From Sepiola atlantica (Eukaryota; Mollusca; Cephalopoda; Sepiida; Sepiolidae), in contig OY744531.1 in the NCBI GenBank assembly GCA_963556195.1, positions 53,885,700 through 53,949,699 on the forward strand: a stretch of DNA of 64,000 nt, in the 5' to 3' direction. The notes under the pieces are model-generated. The model was given only the letters and a program-made list of their open reading frames with translations. It was not told the origin of the DNA and made no database searches. Positions 1 through 11,330 of the stretch are shown piece by piece (position 1 is the first letter of the stretch; each line of letters opens with the position of its first letter). The translations under genes were made by a program, and so were the position numbers.

Positions 1-10
1 AACCTCTTAA

Positions 11-59
<49 letters not shown>

Positions 60-80
60 ATAGAGAGAGAGGGAGAGGGA
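11..80. repeat. Compound microsatellite (TA)n-(GT)n-(GA)n
   Basis: A short TA run passes into a GT run and then a GA-rich run. No gene signal is seen around it. Confidence 0.95.
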
Positions 81-382
81 GATTAAATAACGTCTCTCTT
101 TAATAAGCATTGTTGAAATTTGAATTATTGAAATAGACGTTAGAAGGCCACACTATGTTAATTTTTAATAATTGTTTTAAGTAAAAGACATTTACTACTA
201 TTTTTCCTTTTTATCTCGGTTGTAGTAAATTCATGTAAATAAAATCTTTACGTGGAGATTCTCCATTCTAACCTAATTTTCATACACTCGCATCTGAATA
301 TTATTAGACGGTTTGTACAACGGAAATTAACTGCCGAGGGCATAAGACGGATTACAGACTGCGGAGAGATAATGTCATTTGT

Positions 383-485
383 ACCTCGACTACAAGGGTA
401 CAGAGAGTACTAGAATCTTGAAGAGGCTTATTATCACTCAAATTCCATAGAAAATCACATACTGCTTTCAGCGGAAAATCACTGC
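383..485 (+). repeat. Dispersed repeat copy (GAGAGTACT family)
   Basis: The stretch beginning near GAGAGTACTAGAATC and running through a TATTATCACTCAAATTCC-like motif resembles segments at 25265-25352, 25405-25480 and 59185-59300. All four share a phrase close to 'TTATTATSACTCARACTCC' and a later CACTGG/CAATG motif. They look like diverged copies of one family of unknown class. The surrounding 81-936 shows no recognisable gene. Confidence 0.4.
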
Positions 486-1328
486 CAAACGACGAGTGCG
501 AATACATCAAGAAGTAGTCCCCTGCTACCCTTACAAAATCAGAAAAGCTTCCTCCTGCCTCACCCTTTCTGCAAAACAAAAATAACACTCCATCCCACTC
601 CCAAAAGAAAGAAGACATGCCAACTCTACCTCCCCCTCCATCGCAGAGTCAAAAACAGGAAGAGGAAGAAAAAACAGCTTTTTCCCCAGGAAAGTGAAAT
701 TCAAGAAGATACAGTGAAGCGCCACCGACTATTTGACTTTAAGAAGTTACTAAAGTTTAGGGAGGTGGGCAATAAATACGTAGAAGATCCCCTTAACTTC
801 CATGACGCAATAAGAGTACTTACTGTAATAATGGAAAAGAGAAGTAGCGAAGGGACTATGGCTAATGCTAGAGGAGACAAACCAAAATTTTATTTTATCA
901 CCTCCCATGGCTATTTAAAAATAATAATGATTTAAAATGTGTAAGAAAAGATTGTGTCAGGAGGGTCCCAGTTCGTTGCACCCCTCCCTATATAGGATTG
1001 CTAAGCTAATATATCCTTTGGGTGTTGGCGGCATCTCTCTAGGCGAGCAAATCAATATTCAGATGGGCATACATTCTGTTGGGAGAGCCGTCGGCATCCT
1101 GACACCATCGATGTTCGTTTCTGACTCAACCCTAAGATACCTCAATTGCTCTCTATCTAGCCAGCGTAAATGTCCGAGGGCTGAGGGCCGACTTTCGCAA
1201 ATTTCGAGTTGCTACATATCTTCAGCAGCTTGGAGTGAATATATGTTGTATTCAGTAAACCCACTTGATTCCAGGCGACTATTTAGGTGCGCTGGCTAGG
1301 GGCTTTCACGCCTACTGAGCGTACTTCG
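486..1328. other. No recognised gene; one 121-codon open stretch
   Basis: An open stretch on the + strand at 937-1299 (120 aa) matches no family I recognise. It ends just before the LINE endonuclease remnant at 1329, so it could be degraded 5' sequence of that element. Nothing else is supported here. Confidence 0.4.
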
Positions 1329-1942
1329 ATGCTCGCTCGAAGGGTGTTTCCTGGCTAGTTAAGAAGACTAGTTGCATCGTGTGACCTTTGTTTCATGGAT
1401 CCGGAAGGAATGCTGTGTTCTGGATGTTACCATAATTGGGGCTTATGCGCCCAATAACCATGCTGAGCTTGCTCCCTTTTTTCGACGGATTATGAAGCTC
1501 TATTCACCTGGCTTGGTGAATTCACCGGCTTGTGTTAGATGTGGTGACGAGGACGAGACCGTGAGTCACCCCTACTTTTATTGTCGCATCGTTGTGCCAC
1601 TGATAAGGCTTGTTTCAGATCTCATGGTTTGCATACTTAACGTATCGTCTTTTGACCTGGAACCTATCAATTTATGTAGCAACTGGGCTCCAACAACAGA
1701 TAGACAAAAACGTTTTGTTTTTAAGCATCCTAACCATTATGAGAGATGCGATAGGGGAAACTCTTATGAAGGCAGTCGACGGAAGTTAGACCTACGCCTC
1801 TCTTGACCTTATTGCAATTTTCAAATATTACTTGAACGCCCGCATTTGGGCCGAGAGGGTGAGACTTTCTCCGTCAGATTTTGGTCAAAGATGGGTGAGA
1901 GGTGCACGACTGTGTAGAGTGACTGGAGCTAGACTGGAGTAG
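1329..1942 (+). pseudogene. Tx1/L1-like LINE ORF2 remnant: endonuclease start fused to C-terminal tail
   Basis: Reading from 1329, the sequence resembles the start of an apurinic-type LINE endonuclease, including FMDPEGML, then after a frameshift VLDVTIIGAYAPN and FFRRI. Near 1490-1525 it jumps to the extreme C-terminus of ORF2: a CCHC-like cluster (ACVRCGDEDETVSHPYFYC) and, after another frameshift near 1807, a basic tail (NARIWAERVRLSPSDFGQRW) ending at TAG 1940-1942. The whole RT domain is missing between the two parts, so this is an internally deleted copy. An in-frame stop and two frame changes show it is dead. The lineage (Tx1/L1) is inferred from the YAPN motif and the tail style. Confidence 0.72.
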
Positions 1943-2643
1943 TATTTAGACGTACTTTATGTAAAAGATATTGAGTTACAAAAACGAACGTCGGTTATGA
2001 CCCGGTTAGAAGTTGGTTATAAGACATATTTTGGGGTAATTTTATTTCATAACTTAGCTAGTGCATGGATGATTTCATTAGGGATCCCTTTTAGTTTTTA
2101 TCCCCCACCCCCACACACACACTTTTTGCCCTCAATTAGGTGGTAACTCTACAATCCTTTCCCCAACTAGGTGACAGAGCTCTTGATTTGTCAGAGATAC
2201 AGGTTACCCTTCGATATTTTCAAAAGTGGGGTTGGATAATAAAGCGTTTGGGTCTGCATCACCCCATTTTTTTCGATTTTCGATTTCGACTGGCAAATCT
2301 ACGTATCTGCCACATTTTGATAATGGGAGTCTTTTTACTAACTTTGTTTTATTAATTGTAAATAATGTCGATATATATTTCTGTACATATCATTTTTATT
2401 AGCATATCCCCCGTTGCATATTATACATATATGGGTTTTAAATAGGATTTTCATGGTGCAAATTCTTTTGGTGATTGGAGAAGGATGTATAGTATGAATG
2501 CCGTATTTTGGTGAATCATGGTCCTGAATAAAACTAGCTAAGTTAGCATAGATAACATTTGTTAGTGAAGACTGAAACTTCCCCTCCCCTTTTTGGCCTT
2601 GTGTCGCATTTATATTGATCAACCCTAATCTATACTATCCGTT
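1943..2643. other. No recognised feature
   Basis: AT-rich sequence with a short CCCCCACCC/CACACA run near 2102-2122. I see no gene, RNA or clear repeat boundary. Confidence 0.5.
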
Positions 2644-2755
2644 AAGACTGACGTACCACCACTCTTGTTGCTCTGTTGTATTATATTTTCTTCAATACAC
2701 TTGCTTTCTCTAACCCCCGAGTTGGTGTTTTCATTCGTGCCCCTTTACTGGCGAC
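2644..2755 (+). repeat. 5' LTR fragment (3' part)
   Basis: It begins with the phrase AAGACTGACGTACCACCACT and ends with GTGCCCCTTTACTGG. The copy near 5567 shares the same start (AAGACCGACGTACCACCACT) and an equivalent end, but lacks an internal stretch present here. This pairing is the main evidence that both are LTR pieces. Confidence 0.6.
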
Positions 2756-2935
2756 GAGGTATTCGAACTTACACGGGACACAACAACAACATGAAGGGTG
2801 TTTCTTGAGAACCTTAAAAAGTACTAAACAACAACTGGTGACGTGGGATTTCGAACTTACACCACCAAAACGACTAACGACGTGGTTACAGTAAGGGATT
2901 CTAGAGAACCTTCAAATCAACGCAACAACTGGCGA
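2751..2935 (+). repeat. Primer-binding-site-like sequence repeated about three times
   Basis: Just after the LTR end, CTGGCGACGAGG is followed by related ACTGGTGACGTGG (about 2836) and AACTGGCGACAAAG (about 2928), each with similar following sequence. TGGCGACGAGG-like sequence downstream of the 5' LTR is typical of this Gypsy group. The reiteration suggests a local duplication of the leader. Confidence 0.5.
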
Positions 2936-3705
2936 CAAAGTATATTAAGGAGAAAGTTAAAAAGGGGCAAACGTGGAGAAATCAACGGCAAATTTACTAG
3001 ACAACGTCCTAGTTCTAAAGACTGTCTTTTCCGGTGGAAAAAAACACGTAAAATGCCAACTTATTTTTCTCTCATTGAAGAAAGGTCAATGATTTTTCTT
3101 TATTGCTATTCCGACACTGCTGTTAATTTTTAACAAGAAGGGAGTACATGAGTTTTATTTTCTCTCTAAAAGAGAAAAGTCCTACTGCCGAAATAAAAAT
3201 TAAATTAAACCGTATTTTTATTTTTTCTGTTGACTAACGTGCCGACCGCAAATTAAACGGTTACGTTAACAGTGTACTAAAAATAAGGAAAAAGGTTGAT
3301 TGGGGGTGAAAAAAGGGTTTTATACGTTTAACAAGTGTAATATAGAAGAAAACATTTCTAAAAAGCCGTATTCTAAAAGAACTCATTTGAAAACATGGAA
3401 GATTTTAAATCGACTAGTGAAATTTCAAATGCAAAAGCAACGAGAAGCTGAAGAAAGATTTCGAAAACTTCTACTAGAACAAAATGAAAAACTCCTTGAA
3501 AAAAAGGAGCTGACAAAAAACTCCTAGAACAAAAAAAATCCGACGAAAGGCCTCAATAAATAGAAAATAAACCTCTTGAACAAAAAAAGCCGACGACAGG
3601 TAACAAATAACAGAAGACTTCTAGAACAAAAAAGAACTTATTCAAAAAAGAAAAATCGACGGAAAGATTGAAGCATTGCTGCAATCAATATCAATTAGGG
3701 GTTAA

Positions 3706-4229
3706 AGTAACGAAAACGATCATTCTTTCACGCAGAATGCCGTTTGGGGTGCAATTGACAATTTTACTTATAACCCAGACGATGATAAAGCCTTTGCTTC
3801 ATATTTTAGAAGATATAAGGATCTATACAAAATAGATTGTGAACATTGGACAGACCCTAAAAAGGTTCACCTACTGCTCCGAAAATTAGGCACAACGGAA
3901 CATACTAAGTTCGTGGATTTCATTTTGCCCCGAAAAACTAGCGATTTGACTTTAGCTGAAGCTGTTAATCTTTTAACTGAATTATGTAGCCCTAAGACTT
4001 CTTTGTTTCAAAAAAGCTGGAAGTGTTTGAACGTGGTCAAAAAAGACAACGAAGATTATTCAACGTTCGCATTAATCGTCAATAAGCACTGTAACGATTT
4101 CAAATTAACCGGACTTAGTGCCGATAACTTTAAATGCTTAGTCTTCGTGCAAGGATTGGTATCAGGAAAGACGCTGATGTAAGACGGAAAGTTCTAAATA
4201 AATTAGAAAGTAAACCGAATTTTACACTA
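3706..4229 (+). pseudogene. Gypsy gag (capsid region) remnant
   Basis: The frame is open from 3706 and reads a capsid-like sequence with the family landmarks FTYNPDDDKAF, YFRRYKDLY, LLLRKLGT, FVDFILPRK and FKCLVFVQGL. Near 4165-4170 a frameshift moves the reading to DADVRRKVLNKLE, ending at TGA near 4236. Upstream, 3300-3530 encodes a charged, coiled-coil-like stretch (KQREAEERFRKLLLEQNEK) that may be the gag N-terminus, but it is separated by stops. The protein would assemble particles in an active element. This copy is broken. Confidence 0.75.
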
Positions 4230-4434
4230 CAGAAATGAGCTGAAAACTGCAAGAGATTCATAAGTGTTAAACAAGATTCGAATACATTGAAGAGTGGGGC
4301 ATTGCACACATAAGAAAGGTTGCGTCCAAAATTGAAATTCAACTCTTCCTCAAAAACAATTCAAAGCAAAAAAGGGATTTTCACGCCCCTACACAAACAA
4401 GCCAGCCCTATAAAAACAGTATAAATTACCGCCG

Positions 4435-4545
4435 AGCCCCTGTTTTCGTTTTGGAAGCCTTCATTGGGTAACAGATTGCCCATATCGTTTTAAAACCTGT
4501 CTACCTTGTAAAAAAGAAAAACACAAGAGTTCACATCATATAATG
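4435..4545 (+). pseudogene. Gypsy gag zinc-knuckle remnant
   Basis: One frame reads PCFRFGSLHWVTDCPY followed by CLPCKKEKHKSSHH. This matches the spacing of two CCHC nucleic-acid-binding knuckles, with the second Cys of the first knuckle replaced by Phe. It lies at the expected place between capsid and protease. Confidence 0.62.
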
Positions 4546-4649
4546 AATAAAGGAAGCAAAACTCGAGTTAAATCCATAAAAACGAACGAACATGGCGTGA
4601 AAATTATAAAAAAATATGTTTAGGTAAAAATTCTAAATAAAAACGTAAA

Positions 4650-4910
4650 ATTACAATTGGATTCTGATTCAGACGTGCCGATTATCAACATGCATACATG
4701 GAGTAAATTGGGAAACCGAGCATGCTAAGAACCAACCAAATAGCCAGAACGGTGACTGGTGAAAAAATTAAATTTGATGGTGTAATAATTACCGACATTA
4801 CTACGAAAAGAGTTCATACTAAAAAACACCAATAATTTGTTTGGCGTAGACTTGATGCAGCGGATCAATCTCTGGAGATTACCAACCAAGATTTTAAGCC
4901 AGAAAATAAA
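4650..4910 (+). pseudogene. Gypsy aspartic protease remnant
   Basis: The frame reads LQLDSDSDVPIINMHTW, which matches the protease active-site region (normally L-x-LDTGS/A-D followed by V-x-I-I). The catalytic Asp is kept but the Thr-Gly/Ala that follows is changed. Further on, after frame changes, LFGVDLMQRINLW resembles the end of the protease. It is inactive as it stands. Confidence 0.6.
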
Positions 4911-5566
4911 GATCTATCAATCGAGTAAGAAAAACGAAAAAAGTCATTTGTTTCAACAATTAAAAATCGTATGAAATGGACACAAAATAAATTGTCGACA
5001 GAAATTTAAGCACATACAGGCACAAAATTCACGCTGCAAATAATTAATACTAAACTGAAAGAATTTAAGTCACATTCTTTGGATAACCAATTGAAGGTTA
5101 AAGAAAGTGAATTCATGGTTCCAGAACTGGAATCGCTGAAGTTTCAACTCAAAGAGGTTTCGGAAGTGCTAAAGTTTAATGTCGAAGAAAAGAAGACATT
5201 TTTCAACATAAGCTTTAAAATCAGAACTTAGAATGAAGAAAATGGAGTAAATCAGATCTGAATTTAATAGAGGCCTTCAGTTCTCTCATAAGAGACACCA
5301 AAAGAAAATTAGGGAACGACTATCGACAGACACCGACAGCATTCCCCAGGAAGAAGTCTTGCTTATCAGATACAACACTTTCGACATACAGCTACCCCAA
5401 GCTGCCTCAGAAAAGCGTCAATCCAAAAAATAAACGATACTATTGACTCCTGACGAGATAAGGCTTGGAATGGGGTGTTATAACGGAGTTTTGACTCTTC
5501 CATTTACCATAAATATTGAGAGCAACGGTTCCTCGATGTTGAGTCAACCCCAATTTATACTGGCAG

Positions 5567-5634
5567 CCAAGACCGACGTACCACCACTCTTTAAACCCCA
5601 AGTTCGTGTTTTCAATCCGGTCCCTTTACAGGTC
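5567..5634 (+). repeat. 3' LTR fragment
   Basis: It matches the start and end of the 2644-2755 segment, with an internal deletion relative to it or an insertion in the other copy. It marks the right end of the recognisable Gypsy element. Confidence 0.55.
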
Positions 5635-5830
5635 CACAATAATATTATTTGTGAAAAGTTAACATTGTTACATAGTAGTAGTCGTGTTTGCGTGGAAAAG
5701 TTTAACGGTCAAGAGTCATAGGGGGACCGGGCGAAGACCTCTTTCTCGCTCTTAGCTGGCGAGATTTGAACGAGGGAGGGCGGGTGATATAGCGAGAGCA
5801 ACTATCTGTCGATCTACCTATCACATCTTA

Positions 5831-5841
5831 CTCTCTTTCTT

Positions 5842-5873
<32 letters not shown>

Positions 5874-5905
5874 TCTCTCTCTTACACACACACACACACA
5901 CATGC
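5831..5905. repeat. (CT)n-(CA)n microsatellite
   Basis: A CT-rich run followed by a CA run. The same CT-then-CA order occurs at 39635-39705 and 41378-41450. Confidence 0.95.
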
Positions 5906-6659
5906 ACATGCGAAGTGTCCCTCTTTGTCGTCTTGAATAAAAAAATTTATAAACTAAACAATGAGTGTCAGCGTGAGTTTATCAAGAGACGAAAAACAAC
6001 TATGAGGGTAGCGACAACAGCGACGGCGGCAAGAATTTCAACATATAAAGGATGTTATACATGCATCAGTAGAGGTAATATAACAACATGAGAGATACTC
6101 TCTCCAGATATATCCGATGCCTATGTTTTCAAATATAACTTTTCTAACAACGCATCTTTACTTAATTTTGAGGATTTCGTTATTTACTTGCCTCGCCGCG
6201 AATGCAAAGTTAGACACATGGTCGGTTTTAAATATATGTATATCCATCTCCCCTAAAGGGCGTACTCTGAATGGGACAAAAATATAAATTGCCCCAGCCG
6301 AGAAAGATCTCTCTGACTTAGGACACAGGAAATACTACATAAGTGTGTTTCTCGAGTAAAAATAATGAATTTATTCACATTTGACAAATAAAAAATAGCC
6401 TGCGCTAAAACATAAAAGCATTATATTATATGTGTTATTATAATTTTTTATTTAATATTTCGAACGATGCTCCGTTCTTTATCAAATATGTATTATTTTA
6501 TAAAATTGAATGAATATGAAACATTTTATAGAAAGCCTGGACATTTTCAACGTTGCAAAATGCTCATTTTTTCTTATTAATGTTCACGTCAGTCCGCATG
6601 AAATCGGTCTCGTGATTGGTAAAGAGAATCGCTACTTTTTGTTAATATCAAAACACACT
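5906..6659. repeat. Intergenic, with dispersed repeat copy at 6262-6345
   Basis: The piece near TACTCTGAATGGGACAAA, followed by an AAATTGCC phrase and a CTGACTTAGGACA-like end, matches 20715-20800 (CACTCTGGATTGGGACAAAC). I take these as two diverged copies of a dispersed family. The rest of this stretch shows nothing I recognise. Confidence 0.4.
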
Positions 6660-7114
6660 GCCACCTTCTTTAAGCAAAAAGTATTCCTTCAACCCAAAAA
6701 AGCTTCGGATTTCTGCCTATCAACGGCTATTTTTATAAATCGATCAGAGAGAAATGATTCAATGGTTTCGAAGACATTGCGATGCATTCTCTAGCAGGCA
6801 AGTTTGTGAAGCAACCCTTTGTGCCACACCCTACCAAATGCCTTTGATATGTCGAGATCTATTGCTCAAAAAATAAAGCCCCTGTCAATAAATGCGCTGA
6901 TCCTATGCGATATTACAAATAGCACGTCAGCAGCTGTCCTTGTAGGACGAAATCCATATTGTGTGTCACTAAGTAGATTGTTTTTGCTGAGGTGGTGGAA
7001 AATTGCTTGATTATACAGCAACTTACTCATGACGCTTAAGGGACTGATCAGTCTGAGATACGGAAGACTGATCACTCTTCCGCGTTTTCTATGACCCATT
7101 TTCACTGGTCGTGG
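6660..7114 (-). pseudogene. APE-type (CR1/Jockey-group) LINE reverse transcriptase fragment
   Basis: The minus strand reads RT blocks in order: LRLISPLSVMSKLLYNQ, then NNLLSDTQYGFRPTRTAADV. An in-frame TGA follows, and then AIDLDISKAFGRVWHKGLL, which is block A with its catalytic Asp. After a second stop comes FETIESFLSDRFIKIAVD and a decayed piece. The normal block A is DISKAFDRVWH, so here the second Asp is Gly. Fingers and palm are present. The catalytic FADD block, endonuclease and tail are not found next to it. Confidence 0.78.
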
Positions 7115-7337
7115 ACAGTTTAAAAGGTGGGTCCGACCTATATTTATGGGAACTGTTTCATTGTTTGCACATATTAAACATAATCCAGCAGTTATGCCAT
7201 CGATTTTCCAAACACCCTGTATATCTCTGTCTATGTAGTTCTTTTTGCTCGTAGTGAATAGATGGATATTCATCTGTACAAATTTATTGTACTGAGAATA
7301 TTTTCATGCGTAGAAAAAATTTAATAAAACTATATAA

Positions 7338-7341
<4 letters not shown>

Positions 7342-7405
<64 letters not shown>

Positions 7406-7436
7406 TATATAAAATATATATATATATATATATAAA
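7342..7436. repeat. (TA)n array
   Basis: Almost pure TA with a few AA interruptions. It abuts the short SINE-end-like piece at 7438-7480. Confidence 0.95.
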
Positions 7437-7437
7437 A

Positions 7438-7480
7438 TAATTATCAACGGACGCGCGTTCATCCGTCTACGGTTTGAAAT
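7438..7480 (-). repeat. Partial SINE 3' end with hammerhead-like arm
   Basis: On the minus strand this reads GATGAACGCGCGTCCGTTGA followed by TAATTA and the TA array. The ACGCGCGTC block and the following CGTTGATAATT match the 3' arm of the SINE-like copies at 36716 and 36980 (ACACGTGTC then CGTGGATAATT). The core box and stem II are missing, so only the last part remains. Confidence 0.35.
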
Positions 7481-7598
7481 AAAATATCAGTGCATATTCT
7501 GTTTTTCCTTTTATGAATGGTCATAATACTTTCTATGGCAAAACAAATCTGTAACAGAAAATTACATATTTGAAAGTGAACAGAAGCGACATTTCTTT

Positions 7599-7601
<3 letters not shown>

Positions 7602-7647
<46 letters not shown>

Positions 7648-7756
7648 AATATATATATATATATATATATTTGTTTTTCTCGTTATATATACATTTCTCT
7701 CTCTTTCTCTCTTTTATTCTCTCTCTCTCTATTTCCTTTTCTTCCCCTCCATCTTT

Positions 7757-7841
<85 letters not shown>

Positions 7842-7849
7842 CGAGAGAA

Positions 7850-7881
<32 letters not shown>

Positions 7882-8009
7882 AGAAAGATATATATATACA
7901 GAGAGAAATAAAGATAAATACATATATGGAGAAAGAGAAATATGGACGGAAAGAAAACAGGAGAGAAAAAGAAAGGAAAATATATAACGAGAAAAAGAAA
8001 TATATATAT

Positions 8010-8069
<60 letters not shown>

Positions 8070-8070
8070 T
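7602..8070. repeat. Cluster of (CT)n, (TA)n, (CA)n and (GA)n microsatellites
   Basis: CT at about 7604-7647, TA at 7648-7671, CT-rich to 7740, CA at 7757-7779, TA at 7780-7842, GA-rich 7845-7980 and TA at 8010-8068. Open frames across it only encode dipeptide repeats. Confidence 0.95.
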
Positions 8071-9178
8071 TCGTCGTAGTACAAATCTCGTCGCAACATG
8101 ACAAACGTATGTTTGTTTATTATTAGATCGCTTATTTTTCTCCTTTTCCATTTCCCATTTCGTGTTTTTATGTTACCTTTTTAAGCTGTATTTATTACTA
8201 TTATTATTTGTGTGTGCGTCCCTTTTTCATCAATGCCCACGAATGCTGCAGTCAGAATAGCAAGCAAGCAATAGCAAAGGGGGTGAAAACAAAAGAAAAT
8301 GACGTGGCGCCGTGAATAAAACGCCGACAATATCCCCCATTCACACAACCCATGAGCATCTTTTGATGAGTCAATTCAATGCGCGCCATTTCTTCTTCTC
8401 GTTGTTCACTTCTTTTGACCGCGAACTTCCTTTAAATATCTTCTTCACTTGTAAAGAAAAATAATAATAAAATAATTAAATACGTACATCCATATTCTTC
8501 TTCCACGTGTATTTGCGCAACATATGCGCACACTGACATATACATATATAAGCACACACACGTATATACATTTATACATACGTACGTAAGTACGTGCGCA
8601 TATTTAGAAGAGTAAAGTCAGATCGAAAATTTACCACAACTTAAATATGATTTTTAATTTACATATAAATAATAATAATAAGTAATTTACATATAAATAA
8701 TAATAATAATAATAATAATAATAGGTAGATACTACTCAACATATATATTAATATCTCACTTTATACAAAGTTAGGCATATGTTTATACAGTTTTATTTAC
8801 AGGATTCACTCATAAACTAATTAAGGGATCATTATCAATTTTGAAACACAGCTGTTAGACGTAAGGGGACAAAATATTAAAGTATAGGTTGCAGAATAAG
8901 GTGTATCGCTGGTATACATATACCTATATAAACACATACACAAATAAACACATGCATACACAAACATACCAACAATACATTTATCAAACTTTAATATGTG
9001 GTTTAATATACGTATCGATAATATAACATAGAATCGGGATTACAAATATTGCATATATTGATCAGTAATTTCTAAAGATTAAGGAACGATTGCCAGTAAT
9101 TCAAATCTAACATTATGCATATCAAGGTCACAAAAGGAGTATTATCAGTAGTAGTAGACATATATAAACACACTCTTA
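8071..9178. repeat. (TAA)n at 8668-8723; otherwise no feature
   Basis: A TAA run sits inside a short duplicated phrase (ATTTACATATAAATAATAA occurs twice). The rest of this 1.1-kb stretch shows no gene or recognised element. Confidence 0.7.
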
Positions 9179-9232
9179 AATACATACATACATACATACA
9201 TACATACATACATACATACATACGTACATACA
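9179..9232. repeat. (CATA)n microsatellite
   Basis: About twelve CATA units with one G substitution. Confidence 0.95.
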
Positions 9233-9682
9233 TTGTCAGACGAGTTCCACTTCTTCATTCAGAAAAGCGATGTTAGGATAGGTCTAATGTTGCCCATGTA
9301 CAAATCAGTAACTATCTGCCCTTACACGCGTCGCAACTTTGCCATCGCCACAGTGTCATTGTCTGAAAGAGTATCTGTACTGAGATTGTTAATACAAAGA
9401 TCAAGCTTAGTACGACAGCTAAATCCCTCACTCGGTTCAAAATGTTGAAATCCACCAACAAGCAAAAGCAGGATAGCCAGTAACAAGTTGAAAATGAAGA
9501 CCGACGTGATGTGAGGAATAGTATTCCACTTTTTTTTTAGTTTAAAAAAACAACTTTGTACACCCAATCGCAAAATCCAACGTAATGAATTACTGTGCAT
9601 AGTGCACACATATTAAAGCTGTTAAATGGATGCGTCTGCAAGACGAATTATTTCGTTTGTTTTCTTTTTTTTTAATTAAAAA

Positions 9683-9735
9683 ACATACATACAGACATAC
9701 AGACATACAGACATACAGGCATACAGACATACATT
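9683..9735. repeat. (CATACAGA)n-like microsatellite
   Basis: Alternating CATA and CAGA units. The preceding 9233-9682 shows no supported gene. Confidence 0.9.
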
Positions 9736-9819
9736 AAAAATTGGACGAGTAGACTCACTAGTATATAAGACAGACGATTTCCAAAATAAGAGTGTTATCA
9801 AGTGTATGCAGACAACACG

Positions 9820-10027
9820 TATCATGGACGGCGGCACCGGGGGGGGCAGAAGGGGGTTCAAGCCCCCCACACACACACACATACACACACACACTTTTTT
9901 TTTACTTGCCCCCCCCCCCCACTTTACGATCATCAATAATGAAGTTATATATGCATGTGTTTAACCGGGCCCCCACTTTTTAGGAGAGCCCTCCCACTTT
10001 TATAACTGTCCCGCCGGTCCTGCGTAT
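9820..10027. mobile_element. GC-rich MITE/foldback-like element
   Basis: The left end reads TGGACGGCGGCACC and the right end, reverse-complemented, reads AGGACCGGCGGGAC. The ends are therefore imperfect inverted repeats of about 14-20 bp. The interior is G-rich on the left, C-rich on the right, and holds a CA run. The island of GC in AT-rich sequence and its paired ends suggest a non-autonomous element. I could not identify a clean target duplication. Confidence 0.42.
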
Positions 10028-10679
10028 ATATGCAGTTTGTAGAATGAGAGATGGCTCAACAATGATCAAACCGTTGTATTATTAGGTTTTACGGAAAGTT
10101 TCGAGCGTTTCTAAAAATCATTAATAAAAACAAATGTATTCGCATTACAATTATTTTCACTAACTCTTTTTTGGCAGGAAATTCTGGAATTAATGCAAGC
10201 TACCTCGTTTCATAGCTGACTTTCATTTTAATTACTAAAGTTCGTCACAATACTCTGAAGGTCTTCCTGGGCAACTTACATATTCTAAGTTGAAATCCAC
10301 ACGTTTGTAAAACTATATCCGTTAGTTCAACTACAACCCTTTCAGCATACTCTTCACGAATAGATTTGCATGTTTCTATAGCGTTTTCGTTTTTGTTGCT
10401 TTTTGTTTCTTTTACGGTATATAAACCTATTTTGTGTTCTTTAATTCGGAAGCACAATGTCCATTGTGAACGATTCATTATAAGCAATTAATTGAACACA
10501 AGTTGCTATTTTATCCATAGCCTGGGGTGCAATTGAGAACTTATATTTTCTGAAGAGTATTAGTGTGAAAATGGCTACAATATATCTGATTTGAACTCAG
10601 CATAGCCGCTTCCATATTACACAACCGGTTCTATTAGACCAATCACGTACCCCCTGATGTGTTTACACTCATTTTTTAT
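10028..10679. other. No recognised feature
   Basis: Unique-looking AT-rich sequence with no gene or repeat I can support. Confidence 0.45.
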
Positions 10680-11330
10680 TGTACTTTTATTCACCGCAAA
10701 CAAGTCATACTGCTCCTGAAGCGTAAGCAGCTACTGTGGTGGGGCTATTTTAATGTGGAAACCGGTGATGGGAGTTGAGCAGCTAGATGTTTGTTCACAG
10801 TACATTTAAATTTCTTTATTTTGGTACTGTTGAGGGAACAGGGAGAAAAGAACAAATTCCAAAGGCAAGCGGTTCGAGGAAAGAAGCTATCAGAATACTA
10901 AAAGCTTCCGGCATCTAAGAACCTCTACAGTTAAAAGGTATGGATTTAGTAGCTAGTAGGGCGGATCAGAGTATTTTCGTTTAAGGGGTGCAAGTGCGGT
11001 AAATTCATCGGAGCACATTTCGTGGAAGTACTTATAAAGCTAGCATAGGGATGCAAGTATGTAGCAATTATAAAGCTTGGCAGACGGCGCAAAACTTATT
11101 AGCTTAGAAATTATTTTTGCACCCTGTCCAAGGGCGGGAGACTAGTGGTTGGTGCACCAGCCAAGATGTGCCAACAGTACTCCATGACCGGGTGAAAGGT
11201 ATACGTATTAAAAAATGCACATGTTGTCATCCATTGCTTACCTTGGTAAGTACTGATAAAAGTTATATACTTATTTGGGGTGTGGGGTGTAAACCAAAAG
11301 TGACGCCAACATCTAAGTCGTACCAACTTA
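10680..11330 (-). pseudogene. APE-type LINE C-terminal tail and 3' UTR
   Basis: The minus strand reads MEYCWHILAGAPTTSLPPLD, the conserved region after the RT in a CR1/Jockey-like family seen again at 20055, 41600, 42833 and 57065. Further on, across frame changes, come FHEMCSDEF, SFFPRTACLW and KKFKCTVNKHLAAQL, the usual C-terminal sequence. A 3' UTR follows whose end (GAATAAAAGTACAATAAAAA) parallels 57440-57457. It is a 5'-truncated, multiply frameshifted copy. Confidence 0.72.

Larger units (their letters stand above)
2644..5640 (+). mobile_element. Degenerate Gypsy-type (Metaviridae-like) LTR retrotransposon
   Basis: A 5' LTR-like segment at 2644-2755 and a related segment at 5567-5634 bracket gag, zinc-knuckle and protease remnants in the correct order on the + strand. 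The gag resembles the Mag/K02A2.6 style of invertebrate Gypsy elements. RT, RNase H and integrase are not recognisable in 4911-5566, so most of pol is deleted or decayed. Many stops and frame changes show the copy is inactive. About 3 kb remains of an element that is normally 4.5-6 kb. Confidence 0.7.

Noticed and set aside
714..935. 73-codon ORF
   Set aside because: Short, no recognisable domain, no supporting context.
9322..9609. 95-codon minus-strand ORF with a hydrophobic stretch
   Set aside because: No domain recognised, lies among microsatellites, and the + strand is also open. Not supportable.
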